Assembly (NCBI RefSeq): GCF_000153045.1
Contig: NZ_CH724159.1
Span: forward strand, 662,216-726,215
Length of the DNA stretch: 64,000 nt
Reading direction: 5' to 3'
Source of the DNA: Synechococcus sp. WH 5701
Lineage (GTDB): Bacteria > Cyanobacteriota > Cyanobacteriia > PCC-6307 > Cyanobiaceae
Numbering within the stretch: position 1 is the stretch's first letter; each line of letters opens with the position of its first letter. This document shows, piece by piece, positions 8,321 to 18,551 of this stretch. Made by a program: the position numbers and the translations under genes. The notes under the pieces are model-generated. The model saw only the letters and a list, made by a program, of their open reading frames with translations, was not told the origin of the DNA and did not search any database.

Positions 8321-8686
8321 TCAACGGGCTGGGGGAACGACCACACAGGTCAGCGGTTGCTCCGCTTGTGCGGGGGTGCGGATCCAGCTGGCTTCCCGGC
8401 CCTTCACCCAGAACTCCTGGCCCAGGGAGCTGTAGCGGGCGCCACTGGCGGAGCGGGCCTGGGGCAAGCGCACCGCTTGGCCCTCCACGATCAGCACCAC
8501 CTGCCGTGGGTCTTCGGGGAAGAACAGGGCCGTGGCCTGCAGCGTTTCTCCAGAGCCGCTGCAGAGATACTCCGCCCGGATCGCTGGTTCGGCGCTGGAA
8601 GCCTGAGCGAGCAGCAAAACGGTGCCCAGGCCAGCGGCCAGGGGCGACAGGACCATCGCGGGACGCAGCAACGAAAGGCCGACCAT
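8321..8686 (-). CDS. Secreted MliC-like (lysozyme inhibitor fold) protein
   Basis: The ATG at 8686 gives 121 residues with a signal peptide ending near AQASSA. The mature part has the MliC/PliC pattern: YLCSGSGETLQATALFF, VVLIVEGQAVRLPQARSASG, ARYSSLGQEFWVKG and a C-terminal Cys pairing with the first (PLTCVVV). The family includes periplasmic or lipoprotein inhibitors of C-type lysozyme, but many distant members have no tested function. The SASGARY stretch resembles the inhibitory loop. Assignment is by motif only. Confidence 0.65.
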   Translation of the reverse strand: MVGLSLLRPAMVLSPLAAGLGTVLLLAQASSAEPAIRAEYLCSGSGETLQATALFFPEDPRQVVLIVEGQAVRLPQARSASGARYSSLGQEFWVKGREASWIRTPAQAEQPLTCVVVPPAR

Positions 8687-8772
8687 GGCGTGGATCCTGC
8701 CGTGCCCTTGCACTGTGCCATCACGAGACCCAATCTGGTCCCAGCAGACTGCAGGCCGATGCACCATTCACG

Positions 8773-9201
8773 ATGAGGAGCTCCAGGCCCCCGCTGCGCC
8801 TCTCCCGCTCTGGGCAACGCCCCCGGGCCACCCCCTGGATCGAGGGGTTGGCCCGGGTTCTGCTCGCCCTGGTGTTCGTGCATGCCCTGGTGGGAAAACT
8901 CACGAACTTTGCCGCGGTGGCCGACAAGATCGCCGCCAAAGGTCTTCCCCTGGCCCCTCTGCTGTTGGTGCTGGCCATGGCCCTGCTGGCGTTGGGATCG
9001 GCCCTGCTGATCCTGGGTTGGCGTCAGCGCCTGGGCGCGGTGCTGCTGCTGGTCTTCCTCGTGCCCACCAGCCTGATCTTCCACAACGAGCTGGGCGACA
9101 CCGCCGAGCGCATCCAGCTGCTGAAGAACCTGGCGATCATCGCGGGTCTGCTGCTGGTGGCCAATCAGCCGGGCGAGCGGCGGCCGAGGCTTCGTCGTTA
9201 A
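8773..9201 (+). CDS. DoxX family membrane protein
   Basis: Protein of 142 residues with four hydrophobic helices (ARVLLALVFVHALVGKLTNF; LPLAPLLLVLAMALLALGSA; LGAVLLLVFLVPTSLIFH; IQLLKNLAIIAGLLLVAN). The order and the FVHALVGKLTNF start are typical of the DoxX/DoxD family, whose bacterial members are loosely linked to quinone redox or oxidative-stress systems. The ATG at 8773 is used; longer open sequence upstream is antisense to the MliC-like gene. Its stop overlaps the stop of the convergent sds gene. Confidence 0.82.
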   Translation: MRSSRPPLRLSRSGQRPRATPWIEGLARVLLALVFVHALVGKLTNFAAVADKIAAKGLPLAPLLLVLAMALLALGSALLILGWRQRLGAVLLLVFLVPTSLIFHNELGDTAERIQLLKNLAIIAGLLLVANQPGERRPRLRR

Positions 9202-10169
9202 TAGAGCCGGCTGAGCACGAACTCGGGCAGGCCGAGCAGGGCAGTGCGCGAGTCGGAGGGACTGAGCCACTGCAGGGCCTCACCGGCCTCGCGGGCAAAC
9301 CCTTCGGCCAGGGCCCTCGAGCGGGGGATCGCCTCGCAGCCCCGCACCAAGGCCAGGGCCTGGGCGAGATCGTCGGGCTCACAGAGTTCACGCTCAATCA
9401 ACCCCGCCAGGGCAGGACGTTCCTCCAGGGCATAGAGCACCGGAGCCGTGAGGTAGCCGGTGGCCAGATCGCTGGCGGCGGGCTTGCCCAGCTGTTGGTC
9501 GCTGCCGGTGAAGTCGAGAATGTCATCGACCACCTGGAAGGCAAGGCCGAGCTGGCGCCCAAAGCGGTAGAGGTCTTCGAGGCGGTCGTCAGCGAGGCCG
9601 CTGAGCACGCCGGACGCCTTGGCGCTGTTGGCGATCAGAGAGGCCGTCTTGCAGTAGCTCTTGTCGAGGTAGGTCTCGAAGCTCTGGCCGGTGTCATAGC
9701 GGTAGAGGCCCTGCCGCACCTCGCCATCGGCCAGGTCCATGATCACGCGTGAGAGCAGCTTGACGACCGCGAGGTCGTCGAGGTTGGCCAGGTGCCAGCT
9801 GGCCTGGGCAAAGAGGAAATCGCCGGCGAGCACCGCCAGTCGGTTGTTGAAGCGGCTGTGCACCGTGTCCACTCCGCGGCGGGTGGAGGCCTCATCCACC
9901 ACGTCATCGTGAACGAGCGAGGCGGTATGGATCATCTCGGTGATCTCCGCCAGGCGCCTGTGGCGGCTGGAGAGTTCACCGTCGGGGGAGAGGGCGCGGG
10001 AGAGCAGCAGCACGATGCCGGGGCGAATCCGTTTGCCTCCAGCGCTGAACAGGTGCTCGGCTGCTGCCTGAAGAATGGGGTGCCCTGCTCCGATCAGACT
10101 GCGCAGATCGCTCAGCAGGGTTTCCAGGTCGTTCTCGACCGGCTGGAGCAGCTCTGCAACGGTGGCCAT
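9198..10169 (-). CDS. sds: Solanesyl (long-chain polyprenyl) diphosphate synthase
   Basis: Trans-prenyltransferase of 323 residues that extends allylic diphosphates with IPP. The two Asp-rich motifs are HDDVVDEAS (Asp88, Asp89, Asp92) and VVDDILDF (Asp215, Asp216, Asp219). GGKRIRPG and the KT motif YCKTASLI are also present. The small side chains before the first motif (HTASLVHDD) are those of long-chain enzymes, and the cyanobacterial homologue makes the C45 tail of plastoquinone-9. A separate short-chain enzyme (crtE) lies at 43 kb, supporting this split. Start at the ATG at 10169. Confidence 0.92.
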   Translation of the reverse strand: MATVAELLQPVENDLETLLSDLRSLIGAGHPILQAAAEHLFSAGGKRIRPGIVLLLSRALSPDGELSSRHRRLAEITEMIHTASLVHDDVVDEASTRRGVDTVHSRFNNRLAVLAGDFLFAQASWHLANLDDLAVVKLLSRVIMDLADGEVRQGLYRYDTGQSFETYLDKSYCKTASLIANSAKASGVLSGLADDRLEDLYRFGRQLGLAFQVVDDILDFTGSDQQLGKPAASDLATGYLTAPVLYALEERPALAGLIERELCEPDDLAQALALVRGCEAIPRSRALAEGFAREAGEALQWLSPSDSRTALLGLPEFVLSRLY

Positions 10170-10192
10170 GTCTCCCGCCCGGTGAGCAGATC

Positions 10193-11023
10193 CTAGAAGG
10201 CTCCCACCGACGAACGCAGGCAGACCTGCTCCACCAGGGGTTGCCAGCCCAGCCAGGGGGCTGCGGCCAGCGCAAAGGCCTCGGCATCGCCCGTGACGCA
10301 GAATCGCCCACGCTCCACAGGCACCTCCCGGGGATGAAGACCGCAGCAGGGGGCCTGGTAGACGGGTGACTTGCCCAGCCGGTGGCCCAGCTGAGCCACC
10401 GCGGCCTGAGCTGGATCCACCAGCACCACCTCAGGAGGAAGCAGCTCACGCAGCAGCTCCTCCAACAGGGGGTAATGGGTGCAGCCCAGCACGATCGCCT
10501 CCACCCGCTCCGCCAGCAGCGGCTCCAGGTAAGCGATCGCCGCGGCACGCAGGCGTGGATCGGCGAAATTGCCGTCTTCGATCAGGGGCACGAAAGCCGG
10601 ACAGCCGATCTCGATCACATGGCAGGAGGGATCGGCCTGGCGAAGGGCCCGTCCATAGGCCCCACTGCTGGCCGTGGCGGGAGTGGCGAGCACCCCCACC
10701 CGCTGGCACTGCAGTTGGCTGGCCACGCAGTCGATCAGCCCGAACACAGGCACGCCTTCACCGGCTTCGGCCTCGGCGATGTCGAAGGCCAGGGCATTGG
10801 TGGTGTTGCAGGCCATCAGCACCGCATCCACCTGCTGCTCCCGCAACCAGCCCACCACCTCTGCGGCGATCCGGCGGATCTCGTTGGGGGAGCGATGGCC
10901 GTAGGGCACACGGGCGGTGTCTCCCAGGTACACGAAGGGGAGGTCGGGATGATGCTCAAGCATCCGCCGCAACACCGTCAGCCCGCCCAATCCGCTGTCC
11001 AGCAGGCCGATACGCTGCTCCAT
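10193..11023 (-). CDS. murI: Glutamate racemase
   Basis: Converts L- to D-glutamate for peptidoglycan. The 276-residue protein has both catalytic cysteines, Cys72 in LMACNTTNA and Cys181 in VLGCTHYPLL, and the N-terminal LDSGLGGLTVLR motif. Length is normal for the family. Its ATG shares one base with the stop of amiC (TGATG), so the two wall genes are translationally coupled. Confidence 0.95.
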   Translation of the reverse strand: MEQRIGLLDSGLGGLTVLRRMLEHHPDLPFVYLGDTARVPYGHRSPNEIRRIAAEVVGWLREQQVDAVLMACNTTNALAFDIAEAEAGEGVPVFGLIDCVASQLQCQRVGVLATPATASSGAYGRALRQADPSCHVIEIGCPAFVPLIEDGNFADPRLRAAAIAYLEPLLAERVEAIVLGCTHYPLLEELLRELLPPEVVLVDPAQAAVAQLGHRLGKSPVYQAPCCGLHPREVPVERGRFCVTGDAEAFALAAAPWLGWQPLVEQVCLRSSVGAF

Positions 11024-12072
11024 CAGCCCCCTGCCAGATAACGGAGAATACCGCTGCTGATCGCCTGGGCCAGCCGCTGACGGTGGGAGGCGGTGGCCAG
11101 GCGGGGGGAGTCGATGTCGCCGGTGACGAACCCGGTTTCCACCAGGGCGGCGGGCATCACCGTGCGGCGGATCACGAAGAACCGTCCCGTACGGACCCCC
11201 CGATCAGGACTCCCCGGTGACACCGCGAGCACTTCCGACTGGATGGCGGCCGCCAGAGCTCTGGAGAGTGAACTCTGGAAGTAGAAGGTTTCGATCCCGT
11301 TGACATCCGGCCGGGCCATGCTGAGGGCGTTGGCGTGGATGCTCACGAAGGCATTCGCCCTGCTGCTGTTGGCCAGGGACACCCGCGGCGGCAGGTCCAC
11401 GTCGATTTCCGAGGTGCGGGTGAGCAACACCTGGACCCCCTTGGCCTGGAGCAGCCGCGCCACCTGCAGGCTGATGTCGAGCACCACATCGGTTTCGCGC
11501 AACCCACCGATGCCCACCGCCCCGGGGTCGGGGCCCCCGTGGCCCGGATCGATCACCACCCGGTAACGTCCGCGGGGCACATCGGGAAGTCCGGCTGAGG
11601 AGAGGGGTGTCCTGCGGTAGCCGGGGGTGAAGCCCGGATTCGACCGCCACGGCACGGAGACGGCGTTCACATCCCCCTCACCCATGGTGCGCAGGCTTCG
11701 ATTGGGAAGACCCTCGAATTCGAGCTTCCAGCGGTCCCTGGCCGTGCCCACCAACCTCAATCGTCTGGGATCGAGCTGGGTGCCCGGCTGGAACTCGAGC
11801 ACCAGCCGGGTGGTGCTGGGATCCGGCTTGCCGATGCGGACCTCCCGCAGGACGCCGTTGCCGCGGATGCTGCGGGTGCGGCTGGGGGCTCCCGGCAGAT
11901 CCACCCACACCCTGGGCCCGGTGTTGCCCCGGCCGGCCTCGAAGAAGGCCTGCAGGGAAATCGACGGGGAGGTGCGCAGCTCCAGCACCCCATCACTGTT
12001 GATGCGCCAGGCCGCCAGGGCACTGGCCGCCCGTGCCGGCAAAGCGGCCAGTAGCAGGGCGGCCTGAAGCAC
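11023..12072 (-). CDS. amiC: N-acetylmuramoyl-L-alanine amidase with AMIN domain
   Basis: Zinc amidase that cleaves peptidoglycan during cell separation. An N-terminal AMIN domain (about 20-130) precedes an Amidase_3 domain with zinc ligands in VIDPGHGGPDPG, the Glu of GLRETDVVLD, and SIHANA, plus the catalytic LVETGFVTG. The GTG at 12072 gives only a short signal peptide. The frame is open further upstream and encodes a basic n-region (KPRLPRLGP) before the hydrophobic stretch, but with no ATG/GTG/TTG there, so the true start is uncertain. It is coupled to murI and follows a nitrilase gene. Confidence 0.9.
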   Translation of the reverse strand: MLQAALLLAALPARAASALAAWRINSDGVLELRTSPSISLQAFFEAGRGNTGPRVWVDLPGAPSRTRSIRGNGVLREVRIGKPDPSTTRLVLEFQPGTQLDPRRLRLVGTARDRWKLEFEGLPNRSLRTMGEGDVNAVSVPWRSNPGFTPGYRRTPLSSAGLPDVPRGRYRVVIDPGHGGPDPGAVGIGGLRETDVVLDISLQVARLLQAKGVQVLLTRTSEIDVDLPPRVSLANSSRANAFVSIHANALSMARPDVNGIETFYFQSSLSRALAAAIQSEVLAVSPGSPDRGVRTGRFFVIRRTVMPAALVETGFVTGDIDSPRLATASHRQRLAQAISSGILRYLAGG

Positions 12073-12131
12073 TCCACCGAGGAGAACGGTGCTCAGCGGG
12101 CCGAGACGGGGTAGGCGTGGCTTGCTCAGGA

Positions 12132-12950
12132 TCAGAACAGCGAAGGACGACGGTGGTTGAGGCTCGGCATCTGGGCACGGACCCGCTGGCCATGGTCAGG
12201 GTCGACGGGGGCCACCGCAAGCCCGACACCAATGCCGGCATCGGCCAGGACCGTGCCCCAGGGATCGATCACCAGAGCGTGGCCGTGGCTCTGGCGGCGT
12301 CCGTAGTGCAGGCCCGTCTGGGCCGGAGCCAGGACGTAGGCGGTGTTCTCGATTGCCCGAGCCTGCAGCAGCACCTGCCAGTGGTCCTTGCCGGTGAAGG
12401 CGGTGAAGGCAGCCGGAATCATGATCAACTCAGCGCCGGCACCGGCCAGGTGGCGGTAGAGCTCAGGGAAGCGAACGTCGTAACAGATCGAGAGGCCGAT
12501 CCGGCAGAGGCCGGGGGCATCGACCACGGGCGGCAGGGCGGTGCCGGATCGCACGGTTTCCGATTCCCTGTAGGTGTTGCCGTCGGGCAGATCCACATCG
12601 AAGAGATGGATCTTGTCGTAGCGGGCGAGCAGCTGGCCGTCGCGGCCCACCAGTTCCGCCCGGTTGTAGGTGACCCGCTCGCCGGCGGGCACGGGAAAAC
12701 CACCGCCGAGGAGGGTCACCTGGTAACGCCGCGCCATGGTGACGAGGAAGCGGCTGCAGCGGTCCGCCAGGCTGGGGGCCAGCTCCAGGCGGCGGTTGTC
12801 GTCGCCCATGAAGGCGAAGTTCTCCGGAAGGCCCACCAGCTCGGCGCCGCGCCGGGTGGCGAGCTCGATCTGCTCTTCGGCTGCGGCGAAGTTGGCGTCC
12901 GGATCGGGCGTGCTGGTGAGTTGCACTGCGGCAGCCAGAAAGCTCGTCAC
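12132..12950 (-). CDS. Carbon-nitrogen hydrolase (Nit1/Nit2-type, deaminated glutathione amidase)
   Basis: Nitrilase-superfamily amidase of 272 residues. The catalytic triad is Glu43 (LPENFAF), Lys113 (RYDKIHLFDVDLP) and Cys156 (SICYDVRFPELYR). The KIHLFDVDLP and CYDVRFPEL sequences are those of the Nit1/Nit2 branch, whose known activity is hydrolysis of deaminated glutathione, a repair reaction. The exact substrate is inferred from this resemblance. Confidence 0.88.
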   Translation of the reverse strand: MTSFLAAAVQLTSTPDPDANFAAAEEQIELATRRGAELVGLPENFAFMGDDNRRLELAPSLADRCSRFLVTMARRYQVTLLGGGFPVPAGERVTYNRAELVGRDGQLLARYDKIHLFDVDLPDGNTYRESETVRSGTALPPVVDAPGLCRIGLSICYDVRFPELYRHLAGAGAELIMIPAAFTAFTGKDHWQVLLQARAIENTAYVLAPAQTGLHYGRRQSHGHALVIDPWGTVLADAGIGVGLAVAPVDPDHGQRVRAQMPSLNHRRPSLF

Positions 12951-13032
12951 CGGAGGGAAGTGCCAGGTCGGCGGAACTTTAGGGGGAGGTCCGGCAGGGT
13001 TCCGGCCTGCACGGCCCCCTCACGGGCTGGTC

Positions 13033-13788
13033 TCAGCTGGCCTTGAGCACCCCGGGTTCGGCTTGCATGGGCACGATCGTGAGGGTGTCGAGCGCGGCAC
13101 AGCACTGGAAATCGGCGTCGTGGTTGCCGAGCCTCTCCAGCCGTTGGCCGTGGCTGGCGGTGCGCAGGCAGCCCTCGGGGTCGTGCCGCCACTGCTGCCA
13201 GAGGGCCAGGGCCGCCACCATCTCGTCGTTGCCCGCCGTCACGTTGATCCCCGCGGCAGGGGCCAGCTCGAACAACGCGGCGCCCACGGCACCCGCCGCC
13301 AGACTGTCCTCCAGCGAATAGGCACCCTCCCAGCCGCTGCCCACGATCCAGACGTTCTCGACACCCCGCTCGATCAGCCGCTTGGCCACCGCAGTGCGGT
13401 TCGGCAGGCAGGCGGTGAGGAGCAAGGGCAGATCCCGCACCCGATCGAGGGAGCGGGTGCCGTTGGTGGTGCTCATGAAGATGCGCTTGCCTGCCACCAG
13501 CTCCGGGGTCACGCCCAGGGGCGAGTTGCCCAGATCGAAGCCCTCCACCCTGGCCCCACCGCGCTCACCGGCGGTGAGACGGCGCTCGGAGGGCCAGGCC
13601 GCGGCGCTGGTCTTGAGGGCCTCGAGGTCGGCGAAGGCCTGGATCGCCTCGGCGCCGTTCTCCAGGGCCCAGGCCATGGTGGTGGTGGCCCGCAGCACAT
13701 CGATCACCACCGCTGCATCGGGGCTGCCGCCTTCGGCACCTCCCGCTTCCGGCACGCATTCGGAGGTGTGGAAGGTATGGATCAGCAC
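13033..13788 (-). CDS. comB: 2-phosphosulfolactate phosphatase family protein
   Basis: Protein of 251 residues matching the ComB family: [16 protein letters not shown] near the N-terminus, [26 protein letters not shown], and the C-terminal [13 protein letters not shown]. ComB hydrolyses 2-phosphosulfolactate in methanogen coenzyme M synthesis. Cyanobacteria lack that pathway, so the role here (sulfolactate production or another phosphatase reaction) is unclear. The ubiD gene starts 53 bp away on the other strand. Confidence 0.9.
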   Translation of the reverse strand: MLIHTFHTSECVPEAGGAEGGSPDAAVVIDVLRATTTMAWALENGAEAIQAFADLEALKTSAAAWPSERRLTAGERGGARVEGFDLGNSPLGVTPELVAGKRIFMSTTNGTRSLDRVRDLPLLLTACLPNRTAVAKRLIERGVENVWIVGSGWEGAYSLEDSLAAGAVGAALFELAPAAGINVTAGNDEMVAALALWQQWRHDPEGCLRTASHGQRLERLGNHDADFQCCAALDTLTIVPMQAEPGVLKAS

Positions 13789-13841
13789 GGCACGGCAGGC
13801 GGGGAGGGTGCGCCACAGTAGGCAGCAACGGATCTGAACCG

Positions 13842-15407
13842 ATGCAGGCAGTGTTGCCGCGGAGCACCACCCGAGACCTGCGCGGTTTTCTGGCGCTGCT
13901 GGAACAGCGCGGCCAGCTGCGGCGAATCACTGCGCCGGTGGATCCCGACCTGGAGCTGGCGGCCATCGCCGACCGGGTGCTGGCCCGCGGTGGACCCGGC
14001 CTGCTGTTCGAGAACGTGATCGGCAGTTCGATGCCGGTGGCGGTCAACCTGCTGGGCACGGTGGAGCGGGTGGTCTGGAGCATGGGCCTGGAGCGGGCCG
14101 AGCAGCTGGAAGACCTGGGGGAGCGCCTGGCCCTGCTGCAGCAACCCCGCCCCCCCAAGGGCCTGCGCGAGGCGGTCCGTTTCGGCGGGGTGCTCTGGGA
14201 TGTCGTCAAGGCCCGCCCCGACCTCGACCTGCTTCCCCCCTGCCACCAGCAGGTGTTCAAGGGCGAGCAGGTGAATCTCGATGCCCTGCCGCTGCTGCGC
14301 CCCTGGCCTGGTGATGCCGGCGGCGTGGTCACCCTTGGCCTGGTGATCACCAAGGACCCGGAAACGGGGGTGCCCAACGTGGGCGTGTACCGCCTGCAGC
14401 GCCAGTCGGTGAACACGATGACTGTGCACTGGCTGAGCGTGCGCGGCGGCGCCCGCCACCTGCGCAAAGCCGCGGCCCTGGGCAAGCCCCTGGAGGTGGC
14501 GGTGGCGATCGGCGTGCACCCCCTGCTGGTGATGGCCGCCGCCACCCCGATTCCCGTGCAGCTGAGCGAGTGGCTGTTCGCCGGCATCTATGCCGGAGAG
14601 GGGGTGCGCCTGGCGAAGTGCAAGACGCTCAACCTGGAGGTGCCCAGCCACAGCGAGGTGGTGCTGGAGGGCACGATCGCGCCGGGCGAGGTGCTCCCCG
14701 ATGGCCCCTTCGGCGATCACATGGGCTTCTATGGCGGCCTGGAGGATTCCCCCCTGGTGCGCTTCCACTGCGTCACCCAGCGGCGTGACCCGGTCTTTCT
14801 CACCACCTTCAGCGGCCGCCCGCCCAAGGAGGAGGCGATGCTGGCGATCGCCCTCAACCGGATCTATACGCCGATCCTGCGCCAGCAGGTGCCGGAGATC
14901 GTCGATTTCTTCCTGCCGATGGAGGGCCTCAGTTACAAGCTGGCGGTGATTGCCATCGACAAGGCCTACCCCGGCCAGGCCAAGCGGGCGGCGATGGCCT
15001 TCTGGAGTGCCCTGCCCCAGTTCACCTACACCAAGTTCGTGGTGGTGGTCGACAAGACGATCAACATCCGCGATCCGCGCCAGGTGATCTGGGCGATCAG
15101 CGCCCAGGTGGATCCCCAGCGGGATCTGTTCGTGCTCGAGGACACCCCCTTCGACACCCTGGATTTCGCCAGCGAGCGGCTCGGGCTCGGTGGCCGTCTG
15201 GCGATCGATGCCACCACCAAGATCGGCCCCGAGAAGCGCCACGACTGGGGCGAACCATTGCGGCGCACGGCTGAGCAGGAGGCCCGGGTCGACCGGCGCT
15301 GGGCCGAGCTGGGTCTCGCCGACATCGATGCCCGTGATCCCGATCCGGTGCTGTTCGGTTACACCCTTGAACACGTGCTCGAGCGGCTGGCCGTCCCCGG
15401 CGCCTAG
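13842..15407 (+). CDS. ubiD: UbiD family decarboxylase
   Basis: Prenylated-FMN-dependent decarboxylase of 521 residues. Family features are [16 protein letters not shown] at the start, the Glu-rich core motifs [30 protein letters not shown], and the C-terminal WALSAQVDP-like segment (here [12 protein letters not shown]). In cyanobacteria it is the candidate for decarboxylating the 4-hydroxybenzoate-derived intermediate in plastoquinone synthesis; the window also holds sds, which makes the tail. A flavin prenyltransferase (ubiX) is not in the window. Confidence 0.92.
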   Translation: MQAVLPRSTTRDLRGFLALLEQRGQLRRITAPVDPDLELAAIADRVLARGGPGLLFENVIGSSMPVAVNLLGTVERVVWSMGLERAEQLEDLGERLALLQQPRPPKGLREAVRFGGVLWDVVKARPDLDLLPPCHQQVFKGEQVNLDALPLLRPWPGDAGGVVTLGLVITKDPETGVPNVGVYRLQRQSVNTMTVHWLSVRGGARHLRKAAALGKPLEVAVAIGVHPLLVMAAATPIPVQLSEWLFAGIYAGEGVRLAKCKTLNLEVPSHSEVVLEGTIAPGEVLPDGPFGDHMGFYGGLEDSPLVRFHCVTQRRDPVFLTTFSGRPPKEEAMLAIALNRIYTPILRQQVPEIVDFFLPMEGLSYKLAVIAIDKAYPGQAKRAAMAFWSALPQFTYTKFVVVVDKTINIRDPRQVIWAISAQVDPQRDLFVLEDTPFDTLDFASERLGLGGRLAIDATTKIGPEKRHDWGEPLRRTAEQEARVDRRWAELGLADIDARDPDPVLFGYTLEHVLERLAVPGA

Positions 15408-15431
15408 GCCGATGCTCCCTCCCAGGCCGTG

Positions 15432-15872
15432 ATGCTCAAGCGCCGGGGCCTGCAGGCGATCCAGGCGTTACTGGAACTGGCGCTGGAGCCCGAGAGCTGG
15501 CGCTCGGGGCCCGACCTGGCCGCCAGCCTGGCGATCCCCGAGCCGATGCTCGAGCAGGTGCTGCTGCAGCTGCGCCGCGCTAAGCTGGTGGAGGCCCGCC
15601 GGGGTCGCCATGGCGGCTACAGGCTTCAGCGCACCGCCGCCGCCATCCCCCTGTTGGAGGTGCTTCAGGCGGTGGAGGCAGACCCCTCCCAGCCTCCAGC
15701 CGTGACGGCGCCATCGGAGCAGGCGGGGGAGCAGGTGGCCCTGGCCCTGGAGCGGCGGCTGCAGCTGGCCCTGGAGCGGGAGCTGGCCAGGCTCACCCTC
15801 GAGGAGCTGCTTTACGACCTGCGCAGCACCCAGGAGTGCCTGCGCCAGGAGGGGGGATTGATGCTGGGCTGA
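15432..15872 (+). CDS. Rrf2 family transcriptional regulator
   Basis: Protein of 146 residues with an N-terminal winged helix: LKRRGLQAIQALLELAL, LAASLAIPEPMLEQVLLQL, then the Rrf2 wing LVEARRGRHGGYRLQR. Only one Cys is present, near the C-terminus, so the three-Cys Fe-S site of IscR/NsrR is absent. It would sense something else or act with a partner, as in CymR-like members. It follows ubiD by 24 bp and may be co-transcribed. Confidence 0.85.
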   Translation: MLKRRGLQAIQALLELALEPESWRSGPDLAASLAIPEPMLEQVLLQLRRAKLVEARRGRHGGYRLQRTAAAIPLLEVLQAVEADPSQPPAVTAPSEQAGEQVALALERRLQLALERELARLTLEELLYDLRSTQECLRQEGGLMLG

Positions 15873-15881
15873 GAGCGCCGC

Positions 15882-17010
15882 TCAAGGGGCTGCCGGCAGC
15901 AGCAGAGCCCCGATCGCGAAGCTGGCATACAGGAGCAGAAGCTGCAGCCCTTCGTACCAGCTGAGCTGGCGGTCCTTGCTGATCCAGTCGACCATCAGCA
16001 CCGTGCAGCCCAGGCAGGCCAGGGCCACCGGAGGGAACGCCAGATGCAGGTAGCGCTCCATCACCATCCCCGAGAGGACCAGTACCGGCAGCACGAACAG
16101 CAGCAGCTGCAGGCTGGATTCCACCGTGCTGCTCATGGCCAGATCCATGGTGCCGTTGCGGCCCGCCTGGACGGCTACCACGGCTTCCGCGAAGCTGCCG
16201 AACAGGGGCAGCAGCACCAGTCCCACGAACAGGGGATTCAGATCGAGCTGGGCCACCAGTTGCTCCAGGGAGCTCACAAGGGCCTCCGATACCCCCACCA
16301 GCAGCAGGCTGACCAGGGCGATCAGCACCAGGATCGTGGCCAGCGAGGCTCGTTGCCGGCCATGCGCGCTGACCATCTGGATTCCACCGCTCGCCTCGAC
16401 TCCGGCAAACAACCGACGGTGGGTGCCGAGCTGATAGACGAAGGAGAGCAGGTAGTACCCCAGCACCAGGGCCGCCACCAGGGCTGAATAGAGGGCGAAG
16501 CCTTCGAAGCGGTCCGAGCCCGCGGAGATTCCCTCTCCCTGATGAAGCAGGAAGATCGAAGGCACCGAAAGCAGAATGGTGCTGATCAGCAGCTGCTGGG
16601 TCTGCAGCTGGGTGCTGTGAGCGTGGATCGGCACCGCGATCACCCGGCGGCTGGCCACCAGGGTGCTGAGCCCGAGCACCAGCAGGCAGTTGGTGATCAC
16701 CGCTCCCGCCAGGCTGGTGACCACCAGGGGGTAGAGGCCGCTGTTCAGGGCGGTGAACGAGACCACCAGCTCCACCAGGTTGCCCAGAGCCACCCCCACC
16801 AGACCCCCGAGCCGGTTTCCCAGCCGCTGGGCCAGGGCGTCCACCAGCACGGCGATCATTCGCCCCAGGGGCACCAGCCCAAGCCCGTGGAGCCCGAAGC
16901 TCAGCAGCACCGGGATCCGCTCCTGGGCGGGAAAGGCAACGGAGAGCAGCGTCAGCAGGGTGAAGGGCAGCAGCAGGCTCCAGCGGCTGATCAGCAGCCG
17001 CCGGATCAGA

Positions 17011-17018
<8 letters not shown>
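15882..17018 (-). CDS. cax: Ca2+/H+ antiporter (CAX family)
   Basis: Inner-membrane cation exchanger, 378 residues from the ATG at 17018. It has about eleven helices and the two alpha repeats typical of CAX: GNLVELVVSFTALNSG-like in the first half and PLFGSFAEAVVAVQAGRNG in the second. The acidic stretch between halves is short. CAX proteins expel Ca2+ using the proton gradient. The start lies within the last codons of livF (8-base overlap), so it is coupled to the amino-acid transporter operon. Confidence 0.85.
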
Positions 17019-17753
<735 letters not shown>

Positions 17754-17757
<4 letters not shown>

Positions 17758-18551
17758 GGGCTCACCCCCAGATAGGCCTCGATCACCGCCGGGTCATGGC
17801 GCACGCTCTCAGGCGTGCCCAGGGCGATCCGCCGGCCGAAATTCAGCACCGCCAGCCGGTCGCAGAGGCGCATCATCAGCGGCACATGGTGCTCAATCAC
17901 CAGCACGCTGAGATCGAAGCGGAAGCGCAGGCTCCGGATCAGGGCCGAGAGCTCCTCCTTCTCGATCGGGTTCATGCCGGCGGCTGGTTCATCCAGCAGC
18001 AGCAGGCGCGGGGCAGTGGCCAGGGCGCGGGCGATCTCCAGCCGCCGCTGCGACCCATAGGCCAGGCTGCCGGCCGGCAGCCTGGCCGCAGAAGTCAGAT
18101 CCACCAGCTCCAGCAGCTCCAGTGCCTGCTGGCGCAACTCCCCCTGGCGCTGACGAAACGATCGTCCCCCCAGCAGGGCCGCGTGCAGTGGGGAGCGCGC
18201 GCTGTGGTGCAGGCCGATCAGCACATTCTCCAGGCAGCTCAGCCGCTGGAACAGGCGCAGGTTCTGGAAGGTGCGGCCGATCCCCAGCCGGTTGATCTGG
18301 TCGGGGGGCAGTCCGTCGATCGCTCCCTCACCCCAGCGGATCGACCCCGCCGTGGGCCTGCCCACACCGGAGATCAGGTTGAACAGGGTGGTCTTGCCGG
18401 CTCCGTTGGGGCCGATCAGACCGAAGATCTCGCCCGGCTGCACCTGAAGGGACACCCGATCAAGGGCGAGCAGGCCGCCGAAGCGGCAGCTCACCTCCTC
18501 CAGGACCAGCAGGGGAGCTGCAGCCGTTCCTTGGGCTGAGGCGGCCGGCAT
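17754..18551 (-). CDS. livG: Amino acid ABC transporter ATPase LivG (NatA-like)
   Basis: ATPase of 265 residues. Walker A GPNGAGKTTLFN, Q-loop region FQNLRLFQRLSCLENVLIG, atypical but family-normal signature LAYGSQRRLEIARAL, Walker B LLLLDEPAAGMNP, and IEHHVPLMM after the H-loop. The AGMNP sequence is a LivG hallmark. It shares one base with the stop of livM and four with livF. Confidence 0.9.

Noticed and set aside
13782-15374. 530-codon open frame on the minus strand opposite ubiD
   Set aside because: It is the antisense of a clear UbiD coding frame in high-GC DNA; composition (Gln, His, Arg rich) is that of a shadow.
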